Of a DNA stretch of 64,000 nucleotides, positions 46,572 through 57,286 are shown piece after piece. Source of the stretch: Liolophura sinensis (taxonomy: Eukaryota; Mollusca; Polyplacophora; Chitonida; Chitonidae); NCBI RefSeq assembly GCF_032854445.1, contig NC_088298.1, forward strand, positions 9,843,504-9,907,503, written 5' to 3'. The translations under genes and the position numbers were made by a program. The notes beneath the pieces were generated by a model, which saw nothing but the letters and a program-made list of their open reading frames with translations, did no database searches and was not told the DNA's origin. The number at the start of each line of letters is the position of its first letter. The stretch's first letter is position 1.

Positions 46572-47500
46572 CCGTGGAATGGCATTGACTCCTCTACACC
46601 GTCCAAACAGGGTGCTTTGGGAGTTGTACGTCGATGGCAGCGACGCGAATGGGAAAGTGTACTGTTCACTGATGAAAGCCGATATAACCTCTTCAGAAAT
46701 GATGGTCGAATTTGTGTGTATCGACGCTAGAGAGCGATTGGCACAAAACTGCATTCAGAATGTCCACCCTTTTAGTGCTGGTGGGGTGCTTGAATGGGGC
46801 GGAATTTGTGGACAGGTGAGAACGAGATTGGTCATCATCCAGGGAAATCTGACTGGCCAAAGATACCGAGATGAAATATTGGAACCTGTTGTGGTGCCAT
46901 TCGTGCATCAACAGCAAAGGGGTACCTTTTGCAGCAGGACAATGCACGACCTCATACCGCCAGAGTTGTACTAAATTATCTGGACACCGTTGATGTCAAC
47001 GTACTGCCTTGGCCAGCACGATCGCCAGACATGAATCCCTTAGAGCTCTGTGGGATCATCTTGATCGACGTCGGAGACAACGCGTCCCTCCCCCATAAAA
47101 CAGGCAACAGCTCGAACAGGCTTTATTTGAGGAGTGAGACAGAATTCCTGATGACGTCATCCTGCGGCTGACGACTTCCATGAGGAGACGTATTTTGGCT
47201 TTAATTGATACAATGGGTGCTCACACACGCTACTAACGATCTGTCTTATGACATGATAGGACATTAGGTACACCTTTTTAAGGGAGTCCCTTTACTTGCA
47301 TTTGTGTAATTTTTCAGATTTACCCCATGCCTTCTTTACTCGGCCTGACAGGAAGTGTAATATCCATATGGCTTTGAATTTTTGAACAGAACTTGGAAAA
47401 TGGTTTATTGCAATATAATGCTTATCATGTTGATACTGTCTGTCTTTCTTTCTTTCTTGTGGTGCTGAACAAGGTTATACGTTTCTTTTGCCCGGTAGTT
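46572..47500 (+). mobile_element. Tc1-like DNA transposon, right half with catalytic domain
   Basis: Continues the transposase after LINE C: NRVLW, then in shifted frames LFTDESRYNLF (first Asp), GVLEWGGI and VRTRLVIIQGNLTGQRY, then LQQDNARPHTARVVLNYL (second Asp), PWPARSPDMNPLE (Glu), and the C-terminus SMRRRILALIDTMGAHTRY before a stop at about 47236. D, D and E residues are all still encoded, but at least three frameshifts separate them. The right terminal repeat is 47474-47500. Confidence 0.9.
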
Positions 47501-47800
47501 TATATACATTATCAGGACCCACAAGCAGTATCGTGGGAGTCCGGCAGAAGTGATGGATCCGTGGTAGTGAGATCGATAGCAGATCATGAACCATTACCTG
47601 GATGTAAATAGGTATTACAACCATCATTGAAATAACACAGTTCATCTTTCGATAAAAAATCTTGCATTGTTTTGCCTTTATTACTTATATTATTACTGCC
47701 CCATAAGGGATTATGGGCGTTAAAATCACCCATAATTATAAAAGGGGATGGCAGTTGTTCTTTCAATTTATGTAATTCAGAGACTGACAGAATGAGGAGG
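47501..47800 (-). mobile_element. LINE copy E, segment 2 (endonuclease region)
   Basis: After the Tc1 right end the LINE ORF2 sequence resumes (ACATTATCAGGACCCACAAG). Near 47538 it jumps from the RT start to the endonuclease (IMGDFNAHNPLWGSNNIS), so about 0.75 kb is deleted. LINE similarity ends near 47800, where Tigger sequence begins in the same frame. Confidence 0.8.
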
Positions 47801-48895
47801 AATCTTTTGTGGCAGGCAGCAATGGATGCAGGCGGAGCCCCGGCCATCTTCTGTGGTTTCATTCGCACTCGAGGGAATACAAAGACTGGGGGGAATGAAA
47901 GAGCCTGTCACGCTCATACAGATCTCGACAATAACCAGTTGTCCTCGTTCAGCCGATACCAGACTTCCTACCTGCCGCCTCCCCTTCTTTGCCAAGATCC
48001 TTGATGGTTAACCTTGTACTGTTGTTATCCCCGTTTCGTCAACGTTGTAGATATTGTTGGGCAAGTACCAGTATTTCTCGAATAATTTTTCAAGCAAGTC
48101 GAAGAACTTCCCAACGTTGACCTTGTCGAAACATCTGGCTCGTGCTGCAGAAGTGGCTTCTGGCTGACGAGAGATAATTCAGGATGGCGTGTCATGAAGT
48201 TATATAGCCAATCCCGGACAGCTTTCTGTGTTTCCTGATTGAAAGGATTTGGAAGGATGTTTCTGACCGCTGTCTGATAATCTAAGCTTCTCACACTGGC
48301 AGTAGTAAGCCCAAACATCCTCTCTTCCACACATGTGATGTACTCCACCAGCTCTTTTCCCAGCTGTGCGGGAAATGTGGCCTGTTGATATGAAAAGATA
48401 ATAACAAAAACTCAATTTATTTATTTATCCATTTACTTATTCATCTATTTATTTATATTTTTTACATCTAAGAATAAAAAATTGATATTTCAAAAAGTTT
48501 TAAACCCAAAATAAATTCTTTAGATGCCATTTTCCGTTTAAATAAACCCGTGATATGGTACCTTTAAACAGCATTTAGTGATGCACAATATTGCTATAAT
48601 CAATGAGATTAAGAGTCTGAGAACGTTTATATACCAGACACATTATTGTTCCTGATTAAAACAAAAAAGGAACGTTTTTTAATTATATTTGGTACAAAGA
48701 AAAAAACACACCTATTTACCTTCCATCTTCCAAGCACTTCTGAAGATCCAGTAGGATATTGATTCTGGTTCTTTGACCGTCTGATTAGGGTTCTTTTGGG
48801 AAGTCATTACAGTATGCTGGCCTTATTAAGCCCCAGTCCGTGTTGTATGGCTTCAATGGCGTTGGGCATGGAAGATTTCACCCATTTCTGTCGGC
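47801..48895 (-). pseudogene. Tigger/pogo-type transposase gene with an intron, 3'-truncated
   Basis: Exon 48895-48720 (after acceptor TATTCCAG) encodes KWVKSSMPNAIEAIQHGLG and KRTLIRRSKNQN, a psq-type HTH, with stops inside. Donor AAG|GTAAAT and acceptor CAACAG bound a 338-bp intron (48382-48719). The second exon gives TFPAQLGKELVEYI, EERMFGLTTASVRSLDYQTA, LPNPFNQETQKAVRDWLYNF, the RHPELS block, FFDLLEKLFEKYWYLPNNIY, NVDETGITTV (first catalytic Asp), RQVGSLVSAERGQLV and GAPPASIAACHK. One frameshift lies after RHPELS. The remaining DDE part is lost at the LINE E junction. Confidence 0.75.
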
Positions 48896-50461
48896 CTGGA
48901 ATATATATATCTCCAAATAAACTGAAACCAGAATATATTATTCTATTGATATGACAATTTGTCCAAAACTATTAATAGGCCTATTTGTCGGTACTTCACT
49001 CCATTATTTTATGTATTCAAAATTTAATGTCGCTACCTAATTAAAACGGTATGTGCGTGCGTATGTCTGTGCACATAACTTGTATCTACAATAATTCATG
49101 CATTTTGTAATTATTTTACGTGACGTGATAAATACCGATGGGGTAATACGGACCAATGAGAGGGGCAAATGGACCAATGGTCCATTTTGTCCCACATCGA
49201 CACAATCCGTTTTGCCCCGAAGGCTTATTTTTCACTGGCGCGCTTTGCTAGTAAAAGTAGGTTATACCTAGTTCGTCTGTTCTGAGCGGGCGACAATTTG
49301 ATCGTACAGCCTGTATCTTGCGTATATCAGCAACTGCAAGCTGCGCACTTCTCTGCCTTGGTGGATAACACACAGATTGTCTTACCTTAGATCGAACTGC
49401 ATCAAATATCATGCATCCATGTCTGCTCCAAGCAATTTGGTGAAATCGCTTGCATTTTGGTATGTTGACTTTTCCGAGTCTACTGCACCGAAAAAAAAAA
49501 CATAGAAGGCAACACCGGTAGCGCTTGCTGAGAGACAAGTCCGTTATGTCCCACTTTCCCCTACCAATACCCCACCTGGAAAAATCCGCCAGACACTCAT
49601 GGAAGGTACAGGTAAAGGGTTCCATCTCCCATGGAACTGAAGGGAAAACAAGCATCTGAAAGCTGAGAAACACACAGGCTACATCAAACTGACTGGTTAA
49701 CGAAGGAAGAATTAGAAGAACTAACTTCTGGGAATCGTTCAGAGGTGGTTGGTGTTTTGTTTCGTGACATATGCACTATGTACTGTACCCACAAATACAC
49801 TGCCGGCAGACGACCAAAGTAAAAGAGAGGTGGAAGTACCCGAAAGGAAGTTTCGTCGGACGACAGCCAGTTACAACTAGTTTTTCGTGCCCAATAATAT
49901 ACATGTATCAGGGGTTCTTTGGCTTTTAAAATAAATACAGTAGCTATGAACTGCATGTGTTGTTGTTTGCTAAGCACTTGAAGCTTTCCACATAAGACAG
50001 CATTGAAAAAAAATGAGTGAAAGGAACAAAAATCTTTGATGGTGACTTGACAGAACATTGCTGGAGAGGTATAATGATCATGCTGTGGAGGCATGTTCAA
50101 AGGTCTATAATTTGCGAAAAAGATAAATTTAGATTTTATGTACCTGGCCTGTGTGTAGCTCATAGGACATTGTCCCGATAAAAACTTAACAAATTTATCT
50201 TTTGCTCCTTATTTCTGGCTTTTTTTTTGTAAAATTGCCTGCAAAAGTTAATTTGCCTGGGATGACTGTTGGCTTTTTAAAGGCCTATTCAAACCTGTAG
50301 GATGATTCATTTCATACAATTCCTAACCTCTGGGGTAAAAACAAATTCAGGTTGCCTTTCTACTTAGCATCAGTATCATGCTTAATTTTCAATAATTACG
50401 ATTGTCTTTTAGCAGTCTGTGCCAACAAGGATCATTTAGAATTATGTTTTTAGTGGAACCT
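48896..50461. other. 1.6 kb without a recognised gene
   Basis: Minus-strand frames at 49248-49673 and 49684-50163 are the longest but have biased composition and no domain. Upstream Tigger exons might lie here but are not identifiable. Confidence 0.3.
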
Positions 50462-50971
50462 TTAGAAACCCCGGCGCTGCACTTCCAGTCGCAGGCCGTC
50501 ATGCAGCTGTTTGACTGTTTTCGGTGACAGCATCTGCCTTTTCTCTGCAAGCAAGTCCTGGATTTTAGAACGGAAGGTCTTCAGGCTAGGGACAACTCCG
50601 TCTTCAATCCACTCTTCTCCGACTTCCAACAAAATTTCAATTTGTTGCACGGTGTAGCTGCAAAGTCGGAAAACTTTCGAACCCCTTTGGACACATTTCT
50701 ATGAAGGCTTCACAGGGGCAATGGGGTCTTTCTTCCTGGAGGTTTCAGCTTCTACACTGATGTTAACGCAACAGATTTCTAATACGGATTTTAGTAAGCT
50801 TAGCACTGGGGTATCATCTGACGTCTCCTCTGATGTGCTACGAATTGTACTCGCAATGTCCCGCACTCTGGAACTTTGAGAAAAGGCCTAATATCGACGC
50901 TCAGTGTCCATAGAATGGCCGAGCACATTGGCCAGCTTGATGATCTTTCCAGTCTCGTTGCCACATTTCCC
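50462..50971 (-). pseudogene. Possible C-terminus of a tyrosine-recombinase-like zinc-finger family protein
   Basis: Minus-strand frame pieces read NETGKIIKLANVLGHSMDTE and RRY, then a stop, then FSQSSRVRDIASTIRSTSEE. Further on come VQQIEILLEVGEEWIEDGVV, FRSKIQDLLAEKRQMLSPKT and VKQLHDGLRLEVQRRGF. The LGHSMDTxRRYY pattern resembles the GHS..T...Y end of tyrosine-recombinase-like proteins, possibly the same uncharacterised family as at 8240-9190. At least two in-frame stops. Identification is tentative. Confidence 0.35.
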
Positions 50972-51850
50972 ATTGGGTCTCCGGGGTGAAGAGAATAGGA
51001 CCTCAACCTAGTAGGCAACCTCGTCGTAGACTACGACTAACCGGGAGCTCTCCTGTGTGGGTCCCGTGAATATAATAGGCTCACAGCTTTTCGGTTGTGT
51101 GAGAGGCAACCGGGAAGCGACCTGTTTGCCGTGGGTTGCCACCCGTAATCTGAGGGCTGTGTTGGTCTTAGATCCTCACGCCCAACACGCCACTTTGGCC
51201 CTTACTTGGAGAGAGACGGGAGGTCGGATGGGCCCCGGTCCGATAAATCCGCTTGGTCACGTCTTCCCTTTTGCGTGGTGCCAAAATTTCTTCATGACAC
51301 CACTCAGAGAATGTTATTCCTGGAATTTCGTTTGCGGGACTACATGTTGAGGTGGTGACTCATGGGTCAATAGTGTAGTACTTGTCTGACATGTGCCTTA
51401 TTCACTCAGAGTGAGACAGAGGAGCTCCTGGTGGGGCTCGCCCTTTGGCCCTGTATACCTCATGTGGAGTCCTTGGTGCGTTTCCTGTTGGATATCCTCA
51501 GGTTTAGGCATAGCTCTTGTTGGCACTCTGTGGTGTGTGAGGAACCCCTGGGATGAATTCTTATTTAATATCTATCCTGTCTTCCCCTAAATCGCTCGTC
51601 AAACGTCTCTAATGTATCGATCCGACATTCCCCTCAGCCGACTTCAGGTGCTGATGAAAAAGAGGAAGTTAGAGGTTTTATCGGACGCGTGTGCTAATGG
51701 ACATGACAGTTGGCCGGTTTTAATCGTTCTCCTCCACTAGGAGTGAACAAAAGCCGGCCTCTAAAATTCATCCTTTTGTGTTAAAAAGGGCTTTAGAAGG
51801 TGCAGCTTCGATCCGAAGACATTTTCATCGAATGTTTCCGGAAATGATTT
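50972..51850 (+). mobile_element. LINE copy G: divergent plus-strand 5' UTR and decayed ORF1 start
   Basis: TCTCCGGGGTGAAGAGAATA followed by GGACCTCAACC aligns with the 5' end of copies A-C, now on the plus strand. The GGTTGTGTGAGAGGCAACCG, CGACCTGTTTGCCGTGGGTT and AGAGAGACGGGAGGTCGGAT blocks follow in the same order. Past 51565 the frame pieces SWPVLIVL and KIHPFVLKRALEGAAS match the ORF1 N-terminus (FLVIS..., KINPFVLKKTLESYAG). A more distant subfamily, broken after about 51850. Confidence 0.75.
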
Positions 51851-51907
51851 AAAAATTTCTTATCTTTAAATAAAATTTCCAGTATATCTATGTATACATT
51901 CCCTCAC

Positions 51908-51974
51908 AGCTGTCGTATAAGTGAAATATTATTGAATATGGCGTAAAACACCAATCAAACAAATAAATAAATAG
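51908..51974 (+). mobile_element. SINE 3'-end fragment
   Basis: CTGTCGTATAAGTGAAATAT and GCGTAAAACACCAATCAAAC with an (AAAT)n tail; only the last about 65 bp of the SINE. Confidence 0.8.
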
Positions 51975-51989
51975 TGTTAAATGTTTTAC

Positions 51990-52171
51990 AAACTTTAGTT
52001 CATTGGAAATTGTTATCTCTGAAGCATTTTGCTTTTAAGTCAGTGGCACTCATGGCTGCACATCGTAAAGGCATGTCTGTAGGAGACATTGTGAAAACGG
52101 CGAACTGGTCGATGTTTCACCTCAAACCTTTAGAAGATGAAAATGTATTTGCTAGAATTGTGCTGTCCTGA
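51990..52171 (+). pseudogene. Tyrosine recombinase C-terminus (DIRS/Crypton-like)
   Basis: About 55 residues: LKHFAFKSVALMAAHRKGMS, VGDIVKTANWSMFHLKPL and EDENVFARIVLS. They match the end of the tyrosine recombinases of DIRS-type elements (usual form HSxRSAAxSxAxxxGxxVxDILKxANWS...F..VFGRxVL). The HSxR motif is HFAFK here, so the catalytic Arg is gone. Only the last exon-sized piece remains, directly after a SINE tail. Confidence 0.5.
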
Positions 52172-53082
52172 GTAAATTTGGTACTTAAGGGTGGAAATTT
52201 CCTCTATGTTATACGTCTGATAATACATATACATGTACACAGAAAACATGTAAAGACTGTTGTCCAGAAGAAATGACCATCACGACGGAATGACAGCGAA
52301 AAGTTCTGTGTTAATAACACAGACACCGGGCAGACGTCATGTGGGCCTTACTGGGGCCTAACAATAGACTGTGGAAATCACATAATCAGCTGACTGCATG
52401 ATGGGACATGCACTGTGACCCCACAAGGCCTTCAGCCATACTCAAAGAATCAAACTGTTAAAGTCAACTAAAAAAGTTAGTATTTTCCAACAGGCAACAA
52501 TATTTTGTATTATTATTGTGACAATATGTGAAAATCAAACAGAAAACATGGTTGCAAGTATATTTTTTTATTAATTGAAAGATGATGACTTACTGCTCTG
52601 TCACTTGTCAGGGTTGTCTATCTGAGGTTTTATTGTGTACAGGCGGCGAGTTTGTGTCGTTGGGTGTGTGCTCAATAGGGAATATGCAAGCTGAAAGCCC
52701 GTTTTAGAGTGCACGTGGAAGGTACATGCTCTACTGAGTTATTTAGGATATATTTCAACAGAGTTTACCCAGAACATGACAACTACGTCTGGTATTTTGT
52801 GGATATGTGGTATAGTCTGCGTGTAAATAAAAGATAATCCTGAATTTCTTATTTATTTAATGCACATTTTCCATCATTCCCTCAAGGACATGGAACTTGC
52901 CCTTTTCATATACTTGACTTGTGGTGGGGCGTACTATGATATCGCTGTTTTGCCTGGTATGCCTGAGCCATATTCATTTGTGTCTGCAGTTTTATTATTT
53001 TTTTTTTCACATGCATAGGTACAGTTATAGTGATGGTGACACTCCAAAACATGTTGCCAAATTTGTCAATTTTCCCAGTTGC
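52172..53082. other. No gene recognised
   Basis: AT-rich spacer; no exon, RNA gene or repeat family recognised. Confidence 0.35.
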
Positions 53083-53350
53083 CTTATTTATTTATTTGAT
53101 TTGTGTTTTACGCAGTACTCAAGAATATTTCACTTATACGACGGCGGCCAGCATTATGGTGGGTGGAAACCGGGCACAGCCGGGGAAAACCGGGAAACCG
53201 ACGACCATCTGCAGGTTGCTGACATATCTTCCCATTTATGGCCGGAGAGGAAGCCAGCATGAGCTGGACTTGAGCTCACAGCGACCGCATTGGTGAGAGG
53301 CTCCTGGGTCATTACGCTGCGCTAGCGCGCTAACTGACTGAGACACGCCC
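53083..53350 (-). mobile_element. SINE, full length
   Basis: Minus-strand copy with an (AAAT)n tail at 53083-53100, 3' stem-loop, duplicated GGGAAAACCGGGAAACC in the centre, intact B-box region and A-box (TAGCGCGCTAACTGACTGAG on plus) ending near 53350. Confidence 0.85.
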
Positions 53351-53454
53351 AGTTGCCTCATTAGCCACATTGCCAATCTACTATATAAATAGATATGAAT
53401 TATGCCTAGGTCGCCATTCTAATTGTTTTTCAAGTGCACCTTTAATTCTATGTA

Positions 53455-53660
53455 TATATCTGATTGGTGTTTGATCATACTCAAGAATATCTTACTTATA
53501 CTATGTCGGCCATCATTATGATGGGAGGAAACCCATATAAGCACAACCATCAGCATCAGACAGCATGAGCTGAAATTTAACTCACAGCGAACGCATTGGT
53601 GAGAGGGTCACTGTGCTGCGCTAGCACAATAGCCACCTCCTGCTATGGAGGCTCCCACCT
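53455..53660 (-). mobile_element. SINE, old diverged copy
   Basis: Minus-strand: GATTGGTGTTTGATCATACT, CAAGAATATCTTACTTATAC, GGCCATCATTATGATGGGAG, CACAGCGAACGCATTGGTGA and TATGGAGGCTCCC. About 20 percent diverged with central deletions. Confidence 0.75.
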
Positions 53661-55183
53661 TTTAATGTTCAGTGAAACAGTAGTAGTGCCTTACATTTGT
53701 TCATTTCTACAGTTACCTTGGTATAATCCAGATTGCAGTGTCCGTATATACTGACACGCTGTACAGTGGAGGATTTTAATCCTCACTATAACTCCTGTCT
53801 TTAATCATATACCATCTCCAGTTACACTTTTGGAGGACATTTAAACCTATATATTAATATTCCATACATTCGTTTATTACCATGGTAACCAGATTGCCAG
53901 TTACCTTATAACCTTGATGTAGATATGAATTTGTGTCTCAGCTATACTGCTGATTGATTTGCATGTTCAGTTTTAATTTTGGGGTGATTTTTTTTTCTGT
54001 ACGCAAAATCTGAGACTGGGGCTGTTCGGTTTTAGGGAGTTAAACCAAGTTTACCCTTAAAAGGCTTTGTTAGCTCTCATACGTCAACCCAACGTGAACA
54101 TTTGAATTCTGAAGGGAGGGGTCTATATATAGACGTGAAATGTACAAGGGGGAATCACCGGATTGGGTGGTGACGTAATAGGAGTTTCATTTCTGCATAC
54201 AAAATTAGCCATATGTCTGTATATCGATGTGTGACACCGATAACTACAGCAGTTTTAAGTAATGGCTTGCGGTAGGTCGATCGGCAGCACTCAGTTGTCG
54301 TGCCGTTATCGGGAAATGCTGAAGATAATGTTGATGTTCAGAGAGAATTTTGAATAACCGACATGTTATTTCGCGGAGTCAGTATTTATTAGTACTCAAC
54401 CATGACCTGTGCCCCCCTAATTCAACCAATCAAAAGAACTGTAGTAGTCACATCGATACCGCATTGCGTCTTTCACCATGGAAACACGTGCGGGCGTGAT
54501 GATCGACCCTGATGGTGATCTCCATTCGATCAGAGTTCCTTCACCGTGGCGAACGAAAATCGAAGAAATCTCGTGAAATAAACTTGCCTGGTAGGTACCT
54601 CATGACCCAACAATAACCCCTTAAATCATATCCAATCAGATATAGAAGGAATAGTGAGCCACGAACCTGAAGTGAAAATATTAAGTCAGATTCTTTACCC
54701 TTCGTGTAAGAACAACAACTAGTAGTTAAATAATAAAGTTCCAGTCCAAGTATTTCAGTTAATCGAAATATATTCCAAGAGCCATTAAAACAAAACATGT
54801 AGTCATGTCGTTACACAGGTAAAGTAAATGTTAGCTGTTATAACAACAAGAGTGGTCACAGCCTGATCAAGATTGCTTTTCAGTCCAATAGTTCTCAGTG
54901 ATAAGTCTGTAATGCGTCCAAAATAATTGGCTTCATTTAATTGTGTGAAAGTTGTACAAAACACGAATCAAATAAATGTGTGAAATTGTTCTCAAAAGGC
55001 TTTACGAAGTAAAATGTTTTTACGCAACAATACTGTCTTTCATGCATTGTAATAGCTAGTATCAGACACTCAAACTAGTATTCAAACTATAAAGTGAACT
55101 TGAAAATGTCTCTAATGTTTGCCCAAACATATATATCAGTCCGTGTATATGAAATCGAAAACTTCCCTACTAAAGTAGAGGAT
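53661..55183. other. No supported gene; one small ATG frame
   Basis: At 54479 an ATG in good context (CACCATGG) opens METRAGVMIDPDGDLHSIRV and stops 30-odd codons later. It might be a first exon for the exon at 55783, but no donor is convincing. Nothing else is recognisable. Confidence 0.25.
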
Positions 55184-55441
55184 TTATTTATTTGTTTTAC
55201 GCCATACTGAAGAATATTTCATTAATATGATGATGGCCAGCAATGTGGTTTGGGGATGCCGGGCAGAGCCCAGGGGGGAAACTCACGACCATCCGCAGGT
55301 TGCAGTCACACCTTCCCAATTACAACCAGAAAGGCAGAAAGCATGAGCTGGACTTGAGCTCACAGTGATGGCACTAGTGAGAGGATCCTGATCATGCTGG
55401 GTCAATGTGCTGCGCAAACAAGCTAACCACCAGGTTACGGA
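55184..55441 (-). mobile_element. SINE, full length, diverged
   Basis: Minus-strand copy: TTTATTTATTTGTTTTACGC, CATACTGAAGAATATTTCAT, GGGCAGAGCCCAGGGGGGAA, GCATGAGCTGGACTTGAGCT and a changed head (GCTGCGCAAACAAGCTAACC). Confidence 0.8.
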
Positions 55442-55529
55442 GTATGAACTCGTAAATTGCCTCTTTATGTTTTCTCTTAACTTTACGTTGAGTGTTTGAA
55501 CACTTTAGGCTTGAAAAGCACTTGAATTA

Positions 55530-55697
55530 TCATGCTGGCTCTTCTCTGTGGCTGAATATGAGAAGGCCTGCCAGCAACCTCCGGATGATGGTGGGTTTCT
55601 TTCAAGGCTCTGCCTTTTTTCCTCCCAACCATAATGTTGGCCGCCTTTGTATTAGTGAAATTTTCTTGAGTACGGCATAAAACATCAATCTAATAAG
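55530..55697 (+). mobile_element. SINE, 5'-truncated
   Basis: Plus-strand copy starting at CATGCTGGCTCTTCTCTGTG (just 3' of the B-box) through CCATAATGTTGGCCGCC and TTTTCTTGAGTACGGCATAA to an AT-rich tail. Confidence 0.8.
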
Positions 55698-55782
55698 TAA
55701 TATATAAGGCATGTACCTTTAGTATATTGCATAGGAATCTCGCCATCTGAAATTCTCCTTTAAGAATATGTTCTTGCTTTAG

Positions 55783-55945
55783 GAGTTACAGATGAACAAG
55801 GTGTGCCTCTACAGAATGGCAGCTGTCCAAGTAATGATAGTCAATCCTCAATGAGATCAGACGATGACGGCCATCCTACACAAGAAGAGACGACTCACAA
55901 TACTGCTAGTGAACAAGACAGTTATAACACCTGATCCAACCACAG
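55783..55945 (+). CDS. Possible host coding exon with acidic C-terminus
   Basis: Bounded by acceptor TTGCTTTAG and donor CCACAG|GTAAGA. The frame reads VTDEQGVPLQNGSCPSNDSQ, SSMRSDDDGHPTQEETTHNT and ASEQDSYNT then TGA at 55932, eleven bases before the donor. Acidic, Ser/Thr-rich, typical of a disordered tail. The other two frames stop early. If real, it is a penultimate exon with the stop just before the last intron. No family recognised. Confidence 0.4.
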
Positions 55946-56149
55946 GTAAGAATGTTCCTTTCTTCTAATAAATGTATGACCATTTGCCCACTGGTAAGAA
56001 TACATGTATAACAATACCATTACTTTCTGATATGAATATTTTTTCCTACTGGTAAGAATTCCATGGTTTTCTGATGGTATTAAGCTTGCCTTTTGGTAGG
56101 AACATAAGAACATTGCTCCTTTTTCGTAAGAATATAAGAATATCGTTAG
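55946..56149 (+). repeat. Splice-donor-like repeats, left of the LTR element
   Basis: Irregular units each containing GGTAAGAAT or a close variant (55945, about 56000, about 56052, then decayed GGTAGGAACA, CGTAAGAATA). They continue the 22-bp array found right of the LTR element, so the element is inserted in this array. Confidence 0.55.
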
Positions 56150-57158
56150 TGTTATGTATGACTATTTAACGTTTTCATGTACTGTTAGTCTGCGGACCTT
56201 TGTGAAAACATAACAGGCCCTGTTATATGTGTACAGCGTGGACCGGATCGAAAGCACCTTGTTCAATGCTTCGTTTATTTCATTGGCTGTTAATTCTGTG
56301 TTTAAGAATAGTTGAATCCACCTGGAACGTATATAAGCCGTGTTTTCTGTATAGAGAGGAGGGATTTCTGCTGCATCCACTGGGAGCCAGGAGAGTGTGC
56401 GACGCTCTCGTATCGAGTCCATTATATTGATATGAGCTGGTGATGCCAGTTTCGTTTGGGAGGACAGATTTCTATGCCGGCACCGTTTGTGTACCACAGT
56501 TGTACTGATGTCTGGTTTAAGTGAATTTCTGCGGAAGTCACGTTTATTGGTGTTCGGATCTTTATTATGACTATACAGTGTTGACTGTGTAATTTGTTTA
56601 ACACGCTGACCTCACCTGACCGACAAGGTCGTCAGGGACTTTAATCTGAAGTTTTCAGTTTTGCAAAGGACGTTCGTTCTGCCACAAGGTGACATTACTC
56701 TACGTCTCTGAACGGCTCGTTTGTGAGTTTCTGCGGGAGCTGTGACTGTTCTAAAGTGGATTATACCTCCATGCCTGGATTTACCCTGCGTTGTGCTCTG
56801 CGGGTGTGAGGTCATTCAAAGGCTTGACTGTTCCAGTTCTGTGTAACCTGTGTACTGTGTTCGCGTTCGCTAACCTAGCGACTGACTAAGTACCTGACTG
56901 GGACAATTTGTGACTTGTGTGAATTGTGTGTTTATCCCATGGTCTTTACGTTGGATCTCCTGGAATACGTTCCTTGGGATGCAAAGGTGAACTGGAAACT
57001 TTTAAAGACCGGTAATACTGATGTGTATGTTTTTTTTATGTTGTTGTTGTTGAACTGTCTGTAAAACTGTACGTCTCATTTTATATATAAAGCATTGTTT
57101 ACATTGTAATATTGAGTCACTGAGTCTGTTTTCTGTTGCTGTTTTTAATACCGTAACA
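56150..57158 (+). repeat. 5' LTR
   Basis: 1,009 bp, TG...CA ends with the short inverted termini TGTTA/TAACA. Contains ATTGGCTG (inverted CCAAT) at about 56283 and TATATAAG at about 56330, a plausible pol II promoter, and ATATAAAG at about 57085 as a possible poly(A) signal. Compared with the 3' LTR: a 7-bp length difference at about 56882, one or two 1-bp indels, and about ten substitutions. Confidence 0.93.
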
Positions 57159-57163
57159 GAAAT

Positions 57164-57180
57164 TGGGGGCTCCTCCGGGA
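57164..57180 (+). promoter_or_regulatory. Primer binding site, tRNA-Pro type
   Basis: TGGGGGCTCCTCCGGGA, five bases after the LTR. It is complementary to the 3' end of tRNA-Pro (known PBS form TGGGGGCTCGTCCGGGA) with one mismatch at position 10. Primes minus-strand DNA synthesis. Confidence 0.75.
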
Positions 57181-57286
57181 ACTGATTGTTTCCCTTTTGT
57201 TTTGCACCGGATATTTGAAGCTAAACATATGTGAGAAGCGATTGCTTAATTTTAACGGTGAATGATTCAGTGGCTAAATATTTACA

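Noticed and set aside
49248-50163. Two long minus-strand frames (141 and 159 codons)
   Set aside because: Composition does not look like a folded protein, no motif, no context; taken as chance frames.
56162-56815. Short frames inside the LTRs (repeated at 62152-62805)
   Set aside because: They occur in both LTRs because the LTRs are duplicates; positions coincide with promoter and leader sequence, and no domain is seen.
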